Below, piece by piece: positions 16,673 to 25,710 of a DNA stretch of 64,000 nucleotides. The notes beneath the pieces were generated by a model. The model was not told the origin of the DNA. It ran no database searches and saw nothing but the letters and a program-made list of their open reading frames with translations. How positions within the stretch are numbered: position 1 is the first letter of the stretch; every line of letters starts with the position of its first letter. The DNA comes from Streptomyces sp. NBC_00358 (GTDB taxonomy: Bacteria > Actinomycetota > Actinomycetes > Streptomycetales > Streptomycetaceae): assembly GCF_036099295.1 (NCBI RefSeq), contig NZ_CP107976.1, forward strand, positions 4,216,001-4,280,000, read 5' to 3'. Made by a program: the position numbers and the translations under genes.

Positions 16673-17464
16673 TCAGATCCCTACCGTGAAGCCGTCGGAC
16701 CAGGTCTGCATCTGCTGCACGATGCCGTCCCAGGCACCGGTGAGCAGCAGCAGGCCGGTCACGATCATCATTCCGCCGCCGATCCGCATCACCCAGGTGT
16801 AGTGCCGCTTCACCCAGCCGAACGCGCCGAGCGCCTTGCGGAAGGCGACGGCGGCGAGGACGAAGGGCACTCCCAGACCGAGGCAGTACGCGACGGTCAG
16901 TATGGCCCCGCGCCCGGCGCTCGCCTGGTCCATGGAGAGCACGGTGACGGAGGTGAGTGTCGGGCCCAGACAGGGCGTCCAGCCGATACCGAAGAGCGCG
17001 CCCAGTATCGGGGCGCCCGCGAGCCCTGTCACCGGGCGCCGGTGGAAGCGGAACTCGCGCTGGGTGAGCCAGGGCATCAGCCCCATGAAGAACACGCCCA
17101 TCGCGATCATCAGGGCGCCGAGGACCTTGCTGAGGACGCCGTTGTACTCGTGCAGCGTCGAGCCGAAGTACCCGAACAGGGCCCCGCCGGAGACGAACAC
17201 GGCGGTGAACCCGAGCACGAACAGACTGGCCCCCGCGACCATCCGCCCTCGTCTGGCCTCGGCCAGGTCCGTGCCGCTGACCCCGGTGACGTACGACAGA
17301 TAGCCAGGTACGAGCGGCAGGACGCACGGCGAGAAGAAGGAGACGAGCCCGCCGAGCACGGCGATCGGCAGCGCGAGCAGCAGGGCGCCGCTGTAGACCG
17401 TGGTGTTCATACCGGTCGGGGCGGCGAGGTTCACGGACGTCTGGAGAAGGGACACGCCGGTCAC
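16673..17464 (-). CDS. ccdA: CcdA-family cytochrome c biogenesis / thiol-disulphide transporter
   Basis: A protein of up to 263 residues with six membrane segments, belonging to the CcdA/DsbD-beta family that passes electrons from cytoplasmic thioredoxin to an extracytoplasmic thioredoxin-like partner. The two cysteines expected in transmembrane helices are visible in SPCVLPLVPG and TPCLGPTL. The GTG start overlaps the upstream gene's TGA (GTGA); an internal ATG at 17410 (MNTTVYS) is the alternative. Its partner is the TlpA/ResA-like lipoprotein encoded immediately upstream. Confidence 0.92.
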   Translation of the reverse strand: MTGVSLLQTSVNLAAPTGMNTTVYSGALLLALPIAVLGGLVSFFSPCVLPLVPGYLSYVTGVSGTDLAEARRGRMVAGASLFVLGFTAVFVSGGALFGYFGSTLHEYNGVLSKVLGALMIAMGVFFMGLMPWLTQREFRFHRRPVTGLAGAPILGALFGIGWTPCLGPTLTSVTVLSMDQASAGRGAILTVAYCLGLGVPFVLAAVAFRKALGAFGWVKRHYTWVMRIGGGMMIVTGLLLLTGAWDGIVQQMQTWSDGFTVGI

Positions 17465-18078
17465 TTCTCCGCGAGTACGGGGTCGAGCATCTCGTGCAGC
17501 GTGTCCACGCTGAGCGCCTGCAGCGTGCGGGCCGCGATCTTCCCGTTCCGGTCGATGATGATCGTGGAGGGGATCGTCTGCGGGTTGAGCGTGCCCTTCT
17601 TGAAGCGGAGCATCAGCTTGCCCGTCCGGTCGTACAGGCTGGGGTACGGGACGTCCTGCTGCTTCTCGAAGGCCCTGGCCAGGTCGGTGCTGGGGTCACG
17701 GGTGTTGATGCCGACGAACTGCACACCCTGCCCGGCGGTCTCCTTGGCGACCTTGACCAGGTTCGGGGTCTCGGCGCGGCACGGCGGGCACCAGGAGCCC
17801 CAGATGTTGAGGACGACGACCTTGCCCTTGTAGTCCGCGACGTCGAGCCGCTTGCCGTCGATGGTCGTGCCCGAGAGGTCCGGCGCGGTGTCGCGGGACC
17901 CCTTGGCGACGGTGGAGATGCCGTCCTTGCCGGAGACGTAGTTGCTGTTGCCCGCGCCGCCGGAGGTGCCCCCGGAGGTGCACGCGGACAGCACGAGCGC
18001 GGCGACGGCGGCCCCTGCGGTGAACAGGGCGGCACGGGTGCGGTTCGGGCGCTGGTCTGCGCGGCAGGCGGCACTCAT
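17461..18078 (-). CDS. resA: TlpA/ResA-type thioredoxin lipoprotein
   Basis: A 205-residue secreted lipoprotein with a lipobox LSAC (Cys33) and a thioredoxin-like domain carrying WCPPC (CPPC at 97-100), the active site that reduces apocytochrome c cysteines outside the cell. It is the first gene of the cytochrome c maturation operon and overlaps ccdA, its electron donor. No clear Shine-Dalgarno precedes the ATG. ResA is the best functional match, but generic TlpA-family assignment is safer. Confidence 0.9.
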   Translation of the reverse strand: MSAACRADQRPNRTRAALFTAGAAVAALVLSACTSGGTSGGAGNSNYVSGKDGISTVAKGSRDTAPDLSGTTIDGKRLDVADYKGKVVVLNIWGSWCPPCRAETPNLVKVAKETAGQGVQFVGINTRDPSTDLARAFEKQQDVPYPSLYDRTGKLMLRFKKGTLNPQTIPSTIIIDRNGKIAARTLQALSVDTLHEMLDPVLAEK

Positions 18079-18144
18079 GTGAAAAGTTTCGCATGCCCGT
18101 TTCGGGGATCTTCCGCACCCCCCTTGCGGGTGGAAACCCGCATT

Positions 18145-19407
18145 TCAGGCGGCCTGTCCCCGGAGGAAGGAGTGCCAGCCCCCGTCCGGCTGCTCCGCGA
18201 CCTCCATGGACTGGAGTTTCGCCAGCACCTCGGGCCGCTGCACGTCCAGCCAGTCCACGAACTGGCGGAAGGAGACCATGCGCACGTCGGAGCCCTTTTC
18301 CTTCTCCCGGGCGATGTGGGTGAACACGTGCTCGACGGCGTCCATGTAGATGCCGCCGTTCCACTCCTCGAAGTGGTTGCCGATGAAGAAGGGGGCACGA
18401 TTCGTCTCGTATGCCCGCTTGAATCCCGCCACGTACGACGCGGACGCCTGGGTGCGCCAGCCCGGGTAGTTGTACGAGGGTGCCCGGGTGGAGGCGACCG
18501 ACTGGTTGGCGAGGATGTTGTAGTCCATCGAGAGGACCTCGAAGCGGTGCCCGGGGAAGGGCATCGCCTGCAGCGGCAGGTCCCACAGCCCCTCCTTCTT
18601 CTGCGGCCAGCGCTGGACACCGCCGGGCGAGGAGGCGTCGTAGCGCCACCCGAGCTCCTTGGCGGCGGGCAGCAGGTTGTTCTGGCCGAGCAGACACGGA
18701 GTGCGGGCGCCGATGAGCTCCTTCTCGTAGTCGAAGGGCAGCGGGGGCAGGTCGGTCCAGCCCGTATTGGTGCGCCACTCGGTGACGAAGGACTTGGCCT
18801 GGTCGATCTCGCTGCGCCACTGCCGGGCCGTCCAGTTGCCGACGGAGCCGGAGCCGCCGCAGAAGTGGCCGTTGAAGTGGGTGCCGATCTCGTGGCCGTC
18901 GAGCCAGGCCTGACGGACCAGCTTCAGGGTGGACCGGACGTGTTCGTCGCTCAGGTAGCCGATGTCCGAGGCGCCGCGGGGGTTGTTGGGCGGGTCGTAC
19001 GCGCGCTTCTTCGACTCGGGCAGCAGATAGAGCCCGGAGAGGAAGAACGTCATGTGCGCGTCGTTCTCCTTGGCGAGCCGGAGAAAGCGGTCGAACAGAC
19101 CGGTGCCGACCTCTCCTGCGCCGTCCCAGGAGAAGACCACGAACTGCGGCGGGGTCTCGCCAGGTTCCAGCGGCACGGGGGCCTGGGGCTGGCGCGGCTG
19201 CTTGCCGGTGTACGCGGTCGAACCGTCGCCGATGGGACGCAGGGTCGGCTTCTTCGGGGCGCCCGGCACGCCGGTGCCGGCGGTGGGGGAAGCGCCGGGA
19301 TGACCCGAGGCGTCCTTCCCCGTCGTGGTGCCGCACGCGGCAAGTCCCATCGCGGCCGCGGCGCCCGCACCGAGGCCGATCATTCCCCTCCGGCTGACGT
19401 CCCGCAT
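18145..19407 (-). CDS. Polysaccharide deacetylase-like lipoprotein (probable Tat substrate)
   Basis: A 420-residue secreted protein. The signal carries SRRGMIGL, a twin-arginine-like motif, and a lipobox LAAC (Cys25). The mature part resembles the NodB/polysaccharide deacetylase fold: FSWDGAGEVG may hold the first aspartate and GTHFNGHF the metal-binding H-x(3)-H. Spacing differs from classical enzymes, so activity is not certain. The start has GAGGAC upstream, and an 11-bp direct repeat lies 23-44 bases before the ATG. It sits between the haem and cytochrome c genes on the same strand but has its own promoter region. Confidence 0.8.
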   Translation of the reverse strand: MRDVSRRGMIGLGAGAAAAMGLAACGTTTGKDASGHPGASPTAGTGVPGAPKKPTLRPIGDGSTAYTGKQPRQPQAPVPLEPGETPPQFVVFSWDGAGEVGTGLFDRFLRLAKENDAHMTFFLSGLYLLPESKKRAYDPPNNPRGASDIGYLSDEHVRSTLKLVRQAWLDGHEIGTHFNGHFCGGSGSVGNWTARQWRSEIDQAKSFVTEWRTNTGWTDLPPLPFDYEKELIGARTPCLLGQNNLLPAAKELGWRYDASSPGGVQRWPQKKEGLWDLPLQAMPFPGHRFEVLSMDYNILANQSVASTRAPSYNYPGWRTQASASYVAGFKRAYETNRAPFFIGNHFEEWNGGIYMDAVEHVFTHIAREKEKGSDVRMVSFRQFVDWLDVQRPEVLAKLQSMEVAEQPDGGWHSFLRGQAA

Positions 19408-19429
19408 ACGGTCCTCATTTCATCGCACC

Positions 19430-19451
19430 CTCTCAGCTGGCTCTCAGCTGG
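19430..19451. promoter_or_regulatory. Perfect 11-bp direct repeat upstream of the deacetylase-like gene
   Basis: CTCTCAGCTGG occurs twice in tandem (19430-19440, 19441-19451). The 11-bp period equals one helical turn, as in binding sites of OmpR-family regulators. The flanking DNA to 19560 is unusually AT-rich for this genome. Confidence 0.55.
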
Positions 19452-19578
19452 CATCCCATGAGAGGGCACGATGAAGTCGAAGGTTCCGTCTAACGCGCTC
19501 AGATTTATATGATTTTACGAAGATACGACCATTTGGCCCGGATTATCGATGCTGCCCGCCGGACCCCGGGCATGCCCG

Positions 19579-20295
19579 TCAGGCGCCGAACGCCTTGCCC
19601 TTGCCCTTCACCGGCTTGGCGCCCGCGAGGAGATGCGCCGGAACCAGGTCACGCGCGGGCTCGGTGTAACCCACCGACACGATCTTGTCGCCTCGGTAGG
19701 TGAAAGTCGTCAAGGAGGCCAGCGTGCACTGCCGTTTGCGCGGGTCGTGCCACAGCCGGCGCTTCTCCGCGTAGCTGCGGACGATCCAGATCGGCAGCTG
19801 ATGGCTCACCAGCACCGCCTCGTGGCCGCGCGCGGCGTCCTTGGCGGCGTCCAGCGCCCCCATCATCCGCACGACCTGGTCGACGTACGGCTCGCCCCAG
19901 GACGGCTTGAAGGGGTTGACGAGGTGCTTCCAGTTCTCCGGCCGCCGCAGCGCGCCGTCCCCGACACCGAAGGTCTTGCCCTGGAAGACGTTGTCGGCCT
20001 CGATGAGCCGCCCGTCGGTCGCCAGGTCGAGCCCGTGGGCCTTCGCGATCGGAGTGGCCGTCTCCTGCGCCCGCTCCAGCGGCGAGGCCACGACATGCGT
20101 GACATCGCGCGAGGTGAGGTGCTCGGCCACCCGGTCGGCCATCCGCCGGCCGAGCTCGGACAGGTGGTACCCGGGGAGCCGCCCGTAGAGCACCCCGTCC
20201 GGGTTGGCGACCTCGCCGTGCCGCATCAGGTGGACGACGGTGATGTCGTCGCCGCTGCCGCCGGTCTCGCCGGTCGTACCGAGGGTCTCGCTCAT
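19579..20295 (-). CDS. Histidine phosphatase family protein (phosphoglycerate mutase-like)
   Basis: A 238-residue enzyme of the histidine phosphatase superfamily. The catalytic LMRHGE is at residues 23-28 (His26), with the second catalytic histidine probably in VLVSHQLPI. The substrate is unknown; family members range from phosphoglycerate mutase to small-molecule phosphatases. The ATG overlaps the hemL stop (ATGA), so it is translationally coupled to haem synthesis. The C-terminus is lysine-rich (KPVKGKGKAFGA). Confidence 0.9.
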   Translation of the reverse strand: MSETLGTTGETGGSGDDITVVHLMRHGEVANPDGVLYGRLPGYHLSELGRRMADRVAEHLTSRDVTHVVASPLERAQETATPIAKAHGLDLATDGRLIEADNVFQGKTFGVGDGALRRPENWKHLVNPFKPSWGEPYVDQVVRMMGALDAAKDAARGHEAVLVSHQLPIWIVRSYAEKRRLWHDPRKRQCTLASLTTFTYRGDKIVSVGYTEPARDLVPAHLLAGAKPVKGKGKAFGA

Positions 20296-21608
20296 GCCGT
20301 GGCCTCCGCCGCTGCCCGCGCCGCCGCCGGAAGGGCGTCGGCGATCCGCTGAATCGCCTGGTCGTCATGGGCCGTCGACACGAACCACGACTCGAACGAC
20401 GACGGCGGCAGATACACGCCCTGCGCCAGCATCGAGTGGAAGAACGCGGTGTAGCGGAAGGACTCCTGCGCCTTCGCGCCCTCGTAGTCGCGCACCTCAC
20501 GTCCCGTGAAGAACACGGAGAACATGTTGGAGGCGCTCTGCAGGCGGTGGGTCACACCCTCCTTCGTGAGCGCCTCGGTCACCAGCGTCCGGATCCGCTC
20601 CGACACCGCGTCGACCTTGTCGTACGCGGCCTCGTCGAGCAGCCGCAACTGCGCGAGCCCGGCGGCCGTGGCGACGGGATTGCCCGAGAGCGTGCCCGCC
20701 TGGTACACCGGCCCGGCGGGCGCGAGGTGCGCCATCACGTCCTCCCGGCCACCGAACGCGGCGGCCGGGAAGCCGCCGCCCATCACCTTGCCGAAGGTCA
20801 TCAGGTCGGGGCGGACGCCGTCGATGCCGTACCAGCCGGCCCTGCTGGTGCGGAAGCCGGTCATGACCTCGTCGGAGACGAAGAGGGCGCCGTTCTTCGC
20901 GCAGGCGTCCTTGAGTCCCTGGTTGAAGCCGGGCGCGGGCGGCACCACACCCATGTTTCCGGGCGAGGCCTCGGTGATCACACAGGCGATCTCACCGGGG
21001 TGCGCGTGGAAGGCGGCCTGTACGGCTTCGAGGTCGTTGTAGGGCAGCACGATGGTGTCGGCGGCCTGGGCGCCGGTCACACCGGGCGTGTCGGGCAGCG
21101 CGAAGGTCGCCAGCCCGCTGCCCGCCGCGGCGAGGAGCGAGTCGACATGCCCGTGGTAGCAGCCGGCGAACTTGATCACCTTCGACCGCCGGGTGAACCC
21201 GCGCGCCAGCCGGATGGCCGACATCGTCGCCTCGGTGCCGCTGGAGACCAGCCGGACCTGCTCGACGGGCTCGACGCGGGCGACGATCTCCTCGGCGAGG
21301 ACGACCTCTCCCTCACCGGGCGTGCCGAAGGACGTACCGCGCGAGACGGCTTCCTGAACGGCGGCGATGACCTGGGGGTGGGAGTGCCCGAGGATCATCG
21401 GACCCCAGGAACAGACGAGGTCGACATACTCACGGCCGTCGGCGTCGGTCAGGTACGGACCGGTACCGGACACCATGAACCGGGGCGTACCGCCCACGGC
21501 GCGGAAGGCCCGCACCGGAGAGTTCACGCCACCTGGTGTGACGGCCGCCGCACGGTCGAACAGCGACTGCGAGGCTGGGGCTGCATAGGGATAAGGCAGT
21601 TCGGTCAT
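20292..21608 (-). CDS. hemL: Glutamate-1-semialdehyde 2,1-aminomutase
   Basis: A 438-residue PLP enzyme of aminotransferase class III that converts glutamate-1-semialdehyde to 5-aminolevulinate, the C5 route to haem. The PLP lysine is K274 in MTFGKVMGGG; the NSPVRAF substrate region and SSGTEATMSAIRLAR phosphate-binding region are intact. The start MTELPYPY is the family's usual N-terminus; the longer in-frame extension is not supported. It is the first gene of a pair with the histidine phosphatase. hemB lies about 40 kb away in the window. Confidence 0.95.
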   Translation of the reverse strand: MTELPYPYAAPASQSLFDRAAAVTPGGVNSPVRAFRAVGGTPRFMVSGTGPYLTDADGREYVDLVCSWGPMILGHSHPQVIAAVQEAVSRGTSFGTPGEGEVVLAEEIVARVEPVEQVRLVSSGTEATMSAIRLARGFTRRSKVIKFAGCYHGHVDSLLAAAGSGLATFALPDTPGVTGAQAADTIVLPYNDLEAVQAAFHAHPGEIACVITEASPGNMGVVPPAPGFNQGLKDACAKNGALFVSDEVMTGFRTSRAGWYGIDGVRPDLMTFGKVMGGGFPAAAFGGREDVMAHLAPAGPVYQAGTLSGNPVATAAGLAQLRLLDEAAYDKVDAVSERIRTLVTEALTKEGVTHRLQSASNMFSVFFTGREVRDYEGAKAQESFRYTAFFHSMLAQGVYLPPSSFESWFVSTAHDDQAIQRIADALPAAARAAAEATA

Positions 21609-21993
21609 GACCTGCGACGTCTCCGACTCCGGGGGGCTAGTGACCTCCTCAGGGTAGGCCAGGGGTCCAGGAGAGCCGTGCGGGGAAGAACGGGGGGCCG
21701 TGAACGGATGAACCCGGCCCGACGTACGGCTCCTCAGAGGAATGATCCCGGCCATCGTGGGGCGGGTGTGACGGAGCCCGTTACGACAACCGGGTCCCTT
21801 CCCCCGGCCATCTGCGAAACTGGGGCTACGAACGGACAGCTCACATGAACGACGGTGTTCAGGGGCCGCGAAGATCCCGCGGACAGGTGTTTCGGCGCAC
21901 GTTTCGGCGTGCGACCGTGGGGGAGGTCACTGTCACGATGATCGGGTTGCGTGGCGGGGGTCGCGCGACTTAGAAAAGCAGTCGGGTGGAGAT
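21609..21993. other. Intergenic region between hemL and the conserved hypothetical gene
   Basis: 385 bases hold the divergent promoters of hemL (minus) and the 210-residue protein (plus). The only coding candidate is a 42-codon frame at 21845-21973 starting with ATG and ending 20 bases before the next gene. Its third positions are clearly less GC-rich than real genes here, so it is not called. TTTCGGCGCACGTTTCGGCG-like repeated TTTCGGCG is seen near 21890-21910. Confidence 0.5.
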
Positions 21994-22656
<663 letters not shown>

Positions 22657-22818
22657 CGATCATGCGTCGGCTCCGGCTCCGGCCCGGGATCTCGCTCGGC
22701 TCGGGCTCGCCGGACTCATGTCCGGGCTCGGGCTCGCGTGGGCTCGCGTGGGCTCCGCTCAGGTCCGCCGGACCGTGACCGGCGTCGAGCCGCATCTCCG
22801 GGACCCCGGCGGACGCTC

Positions 22819-23553
22819 CTATATCCCGCCCGCGACCCGGAGTACCGCGCCCGTCGTGTACGAGGCGTCGTCCGACAGGAGCCAGGCCACCGCGCCGGAG
22901 ATCTCCTCCGGCCTGCCCGCGCGGCCCATGGGGACGACGGCGGCCACCCGGGCCGGACGCTGCGGGTCCTCGTGGAAGTCGGTCCAGACGGTGCCCGGGG
23001 CGACACAGTTCACCCGGATCCCGGCAGCGGCCACCTCCTTGGACAGACCGACGGTCAGGGCGTCGACGGCCGCCTTCGCGGCGGCGTAGTGGACGTACTG
23101 GCCGGGACTGCCGAGGGTCGCCGCGGCGGACGAGATGTTGACGATCGCTCCCCCGCCGGACGCGGTCATCTCCCGTACCGCGCGGCGCGCGCAGAGCAGA
23201 TAGCCGAGGACGTTGACCGCGAGGGCGTCCCGCATGCCCTCGGGGTCGGCGTCAGCCAGCGGTCCGTTGGGTCCGCTGACACCGGCGTTGTTCACCAGGC
23301 CGGTGACCGGGCCGAGTTCGGCCGCCGCGTCGAAGAGTCCGTCGACCGCGGCGGGGTCGGAGGTGTCCACGGCCACCGGCAGACAGCGTCGGCCCGCGTC
23401 CATCACGGCTTCCGCCACCGTCTCGGCCGCCGTGCGATCGGACCGGTAGCCGATGACGACGTCGTGGCCCTCCAGAGCCAGCCGCCGGCACACGGCGGCG
23501 CCGATACCGCGGCTGCCGCCGGTCACCACCGTGATCTTCCGACCGTCACCCAT
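22819..23553 (-). CDS. SDR family oxidoreductase
   Basis: A 244-residue short-chain dehydrogenase/reductase. The cofactor motif is TGGSRGIG, the structural NNAG is in VNNAGVSG, and the catalytic Tyr and Lys are in YVHYAAAKAAV. The fold and ending (SYTTGAVLRVAGG) match classical glucose-dehydrogenase/FabG-like SDRs. The start at MGDGRKI follows GAGAGGGG; an upstream in-frame ATG is less likely. The substrate is unknown. It is a single-gene unit convergent with the hypothetical gene. Confidence 0.88.
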   Translation of the reverse strand: MGDGRKITVVTGGSRGIGAAVCRRLALEGHDVVIGYRSDRTAAETVAEAVMDAGRRCLPVAVDTSDPAAVDGLFDAAAELGPVTGLVNNAGVSGPNGPLADADPEGMRDALAVNVLGYLLCARRAVREMTASGGGAIVNISSAAATLGSPGQYVHYAAAKAAVDALTVGLSKEVAAAGIRVNCVAPGTVWTDFHEDPQRPARVAAVVPMGRAGRPEEISGAVAWLLSDDASYTTGAVLRVAGGI

Positions 23554-24132
23554 GATCGCCCCTCTCGCCCGCACAGCCGATCAGTGTGCCAGGCGGGAAG
23601 CCTGGCCAGGAGCGAGGCCTCCCGGGTCAGGACGGAGGCCGGAGGTCGGGAGGGGGCCGGAGGGCAGCGGAGCCCCGGAGCCGGGGAGGTGACCGGGAGC
23701 CGGGGAGGTGACCAGGAGGGCGATGCGGCGGGCGAATCTACAGGCACCTTGAGGCGTCGGAAGACACGACTCGCCGATGAGTCATCCATGACTCTCCAAA
23801 GGACAAAAGCCTCTGGGACAACGGGATCTGACGCCGGGCCGTACCTGCCACGCATCAGGGCGGGCAGACGAGTCGCCGCCGATCGGGTCATGCGCGAGGC
23901 GCCGCCCAGGACCGAAAACCATCGGGCTCGCACGGTGAATCAGCAGGTCAGAGATGCCGGTCCGGCGCCGGGCGGCCATCGGGGCGGCCGGCCGGCGGGG
24001 CCTCGGCCGTCGGCCGGGCGCGCTTCCCAAGTGGTGCGCGGAGCAGTTCGGCTTGACGGTGGATCACGTCGGGCCGGGTTCTTTTCCGCTGACAAGAGGT
24101 CAGCTGCCCGATCCCGACGGAAGGACTCGACA
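23554..24132. other. Intergenic region upstream of the surface protein gene
   Basis: No supported gene in 579 bases. A 19-bp period repeat with GGAGCCGGGGAGGTGACC occurs twice (23677-23694, 23696-23713). The promoter of the surface protein gene probably lies near 24050-24115: TTGACGG is a plausible -35 element, and GGAAGGA precedes the ATG at 24133. Long frames on both strands here have no coding bias. Confidence 0.5.
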
Positions 24133-24735
24133 ATGCGATCTGCCCGCATGCTCCTCGCTACCGCGACGGCCACCGCCGCCCTCGCGATCGCCGCCCCCGG
24201 CGCGCACGCCGTCTCGGCCGGCGACTGGGACCACGGCGACTCCTCGTCCTCGTCCTCCTCTTCTTCCTCGTCTTCCTCTTCCTCCAGCAAGGAGCACGAG
24301 GACTCCGGCTACGGCAAGGAGCACGAGGACTCCGGCTACGGCAAGGAGCACGACCAGGACAGCAGCGACCACGGCAAGGACACCTGGCACCACGAGAAGC
24401 CCGAGGGCGGCATGCACACCGGCGGCGGTGCGCTGATGTCCGTCAAGACCGACGACTCGTCCAAGGGCGACAAGAAGTACGACCCGGAGACCTACAAGGA
24501 CAAGGGCTCGTCCAGCTCCGACAGCGGCAGCGGCTCCTGGGACTCCGGTCAGGACAAGGGCTCGTGGGACTCGAGCAGCAAGGAGGAGGACAAGCCGCAC
24601 GGCGGCATGCACACCGGTGGCGGCGGTCTCGCCACCTCGTCGGGCATCACGGCCGGCGGAATCGGCGTCCTGGGTCTCGCGGCCGCGGGCGTCTACATGC
24701 TGCGCCGTAGAAGCGCTCAGGGTGGTGTGGCCTGA
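24133..24735 (+). CDS. Secreted Ser/His/Gly-rich surface protein with sorting-like C-terminus
   Basis: A 200-residue exported protein. It has a signal peptide (1-26, cleavage after AHA), a run of 16 serines (37-52), two KEHEDSGYG repeats (53-70) and a partial third, then GGMHTGGG at 92-99 and again at 157-164. A hydrophobic segment (171-190) and RRR (191-193) close the protein. The last copy plus hydrophobic helix plus arginines has exactly the layout of a sortase sorting signal, with MHTG in place of LPXTG. A class F sortase gene lies 249 bases downstream. GGAAGGA precedes the ATG. Confidence 0.88.
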   Translation: MRSARMLLATATATAALAIAAPGAHAVSAGDWDHGDSSSSSSSSSSSSSSSSKEHEDSGYGKEHEDSGYGKEHDQDSSDHGKDTWHHEKPEGGMHTGGGALMSVKTDDSSKGDKKYDPETYKDKGSSSSDSGSGSWDSGQDKGSWDSSSKEEDKPHGGMHTGGGGLATSSGITAGGIGVLGLAAAGVYMLRRRSAQGGVA

Positions 24736-24757
24736 CCATGCCTGACGACATAGCGGT

Positions 24758-24791
24758 CCGGGCCGCCACCCACGCCCCCGTGGCGGCCCGG
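24758..24791. terminator. Terminator hairpin after the surface protein gene
   Basis: A perfect 12-bp stem, CCGGGCCGCCAC (24758-24769) with GTGGCGGCCCGG (24780-24791), and a ten-base C-rich loop. It stands between the sortase substrate gene and the sortase gene and is followed by a long pyrimidine tract. Confidence 0.7.
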
Positions 24792-24984
24792 CCGGTCTCC
24801 CCACCCAGCCCGACTCCCCCTCCGCTCTCCCCCTGCTCTCCCTCGCCTTCCTTGCCCCTCTTGCCTCCCTCGCCTCTCTTGCGCTTCTCCTTCCGTTCTT
24901 GCTGAGCCCCGCTTCCGCGTCCCCGCTGTCTCGCTGTCCCCGCCCAGTCCGTTCCGCTGCCCCGACCCGATGAGGTGGTACCCG

Positions 24985-25677
24985 ATGGCAGCCCGGTTGT
25001 CCTCTCCCGCTGAGACCCCGTACCCGTCGCCCGACCGGACGGCCCGGCGTCGTACGACGTGGATCGTGTGGTGCGCCGGGATCGCGGTCCTGCTGGCCAC
25101 GAACCTGTCGCACCGGGCCGACGGCCCGTCCGGTCCCTCCCCCACCACGCGTGCCGCCGCGGCCCCCGCGCCCTCGCACGGGGCCGCGGCCTCGCCCTCG
25201 AACGACCGCCCGGCCACGAAGCATCTCCCGTGGTCCGAGCCGACCCGGCTGCTCATCCCGAAGATCTCGGTGGACGCGCCCTTCACCGAACTCGCCATCG
25301 ACGACACGGGCAAGCTCCAGCCCCCGCCCGCGGGCGACACGAACCTGGTCGGCTGGTACGCCAAGGGCGTCTCCCCCGGTGAGGTGGGTGCGGCGATCAT
25401 CGCCGGGCACGTCGACACGACGACCTCCGCCGCCGTGTTCGCCGGTCTCGGCGACCTGAAGAAGGGCGACAAGTTCAGTGTCGAGCGGTCGGACGGACGC
25501 ACGGCGTCGTTCGTCGTCGACAGCGCGGAGACCTTCGCGAAGAACGACTTCCCCGACGACCGGGTGTACGCCGACACTCCGGACGCCGAGGTCCGCCTCA
25601 TCACCTGTGCCGGCACCTACGACCGAACCGTCAAGGACTACACCGACAACCTGGTGGTCTTCGCCCACCTGGTCTGA
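24985..25677 (+). CDS. Class F sortase
   Basis: A 230-residue membrane-anchored cysteine transpeptidase. It has a single N-terminal membrane segment (about 25-40), an Ala/Pro/Ser linker, then the sortase barrel. The catalytic triad is visible: H142 (IAGHVDT), C208 (LITCAG) and R214 (TYDRT). Overall length and motifs match actinobacterial class F enzymes rather than class E housekeeping sortases. The start at MAARLSS is preferred because GAGGTGG lies six bases upstream; an ATG at 24970 is in frame. The preceding gene encodes its likely substrate. Confidence 0.92.
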   Translation: MAARLSSPAETPYPSPDRTARRRTTWIVWCAGIAVLLATNLSHRADGPSGPSPTTRAAAAPAPSHGAAASPSNDRPATKHLPWSEPTRLLIPKISVDAPFTELAIDDTGKLQPPPAGDTNLVGWYAKGVSPGEVGAAIIAGHVDTTTSAAVFAGLGDLKKGDKFSVERSDGRTASFVVDSAETFAKNDFPDDRVYADTPDAEVRLITCAGTYDRTVKDYTDNLVVFAHLV

Positions 25678-25710
25678 CCCTTCGCAACCCCATCAGCCCC
25701 GTCGACGCCG

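Noticed and set aside
14816..17833. A 1005-codon open frame on the plus strand across the cytochrome c operon
   Set aside because: It is antisense to resB and ccdA, has Gly/Arg/Asp/Val-rich shadow composition, no domain and no ribosome site. In DNA this GC-rich, long antisense frames are expected.
21845..21973. A 42-codon frame upstream of the hypothetical gene at 21994
   Set aside because: Third codon positions are only about three-quarters GC, and there is no strong ribosome site or recognisable sequence. It is left as part of the intergenic region.
24050..24132. ydaO-type riboswitch remnant before the surface protein gene
   Set aside because: GGTCAGCTG near 24110 looked suggestive, but the 5' half of the motif and the second core are missing.
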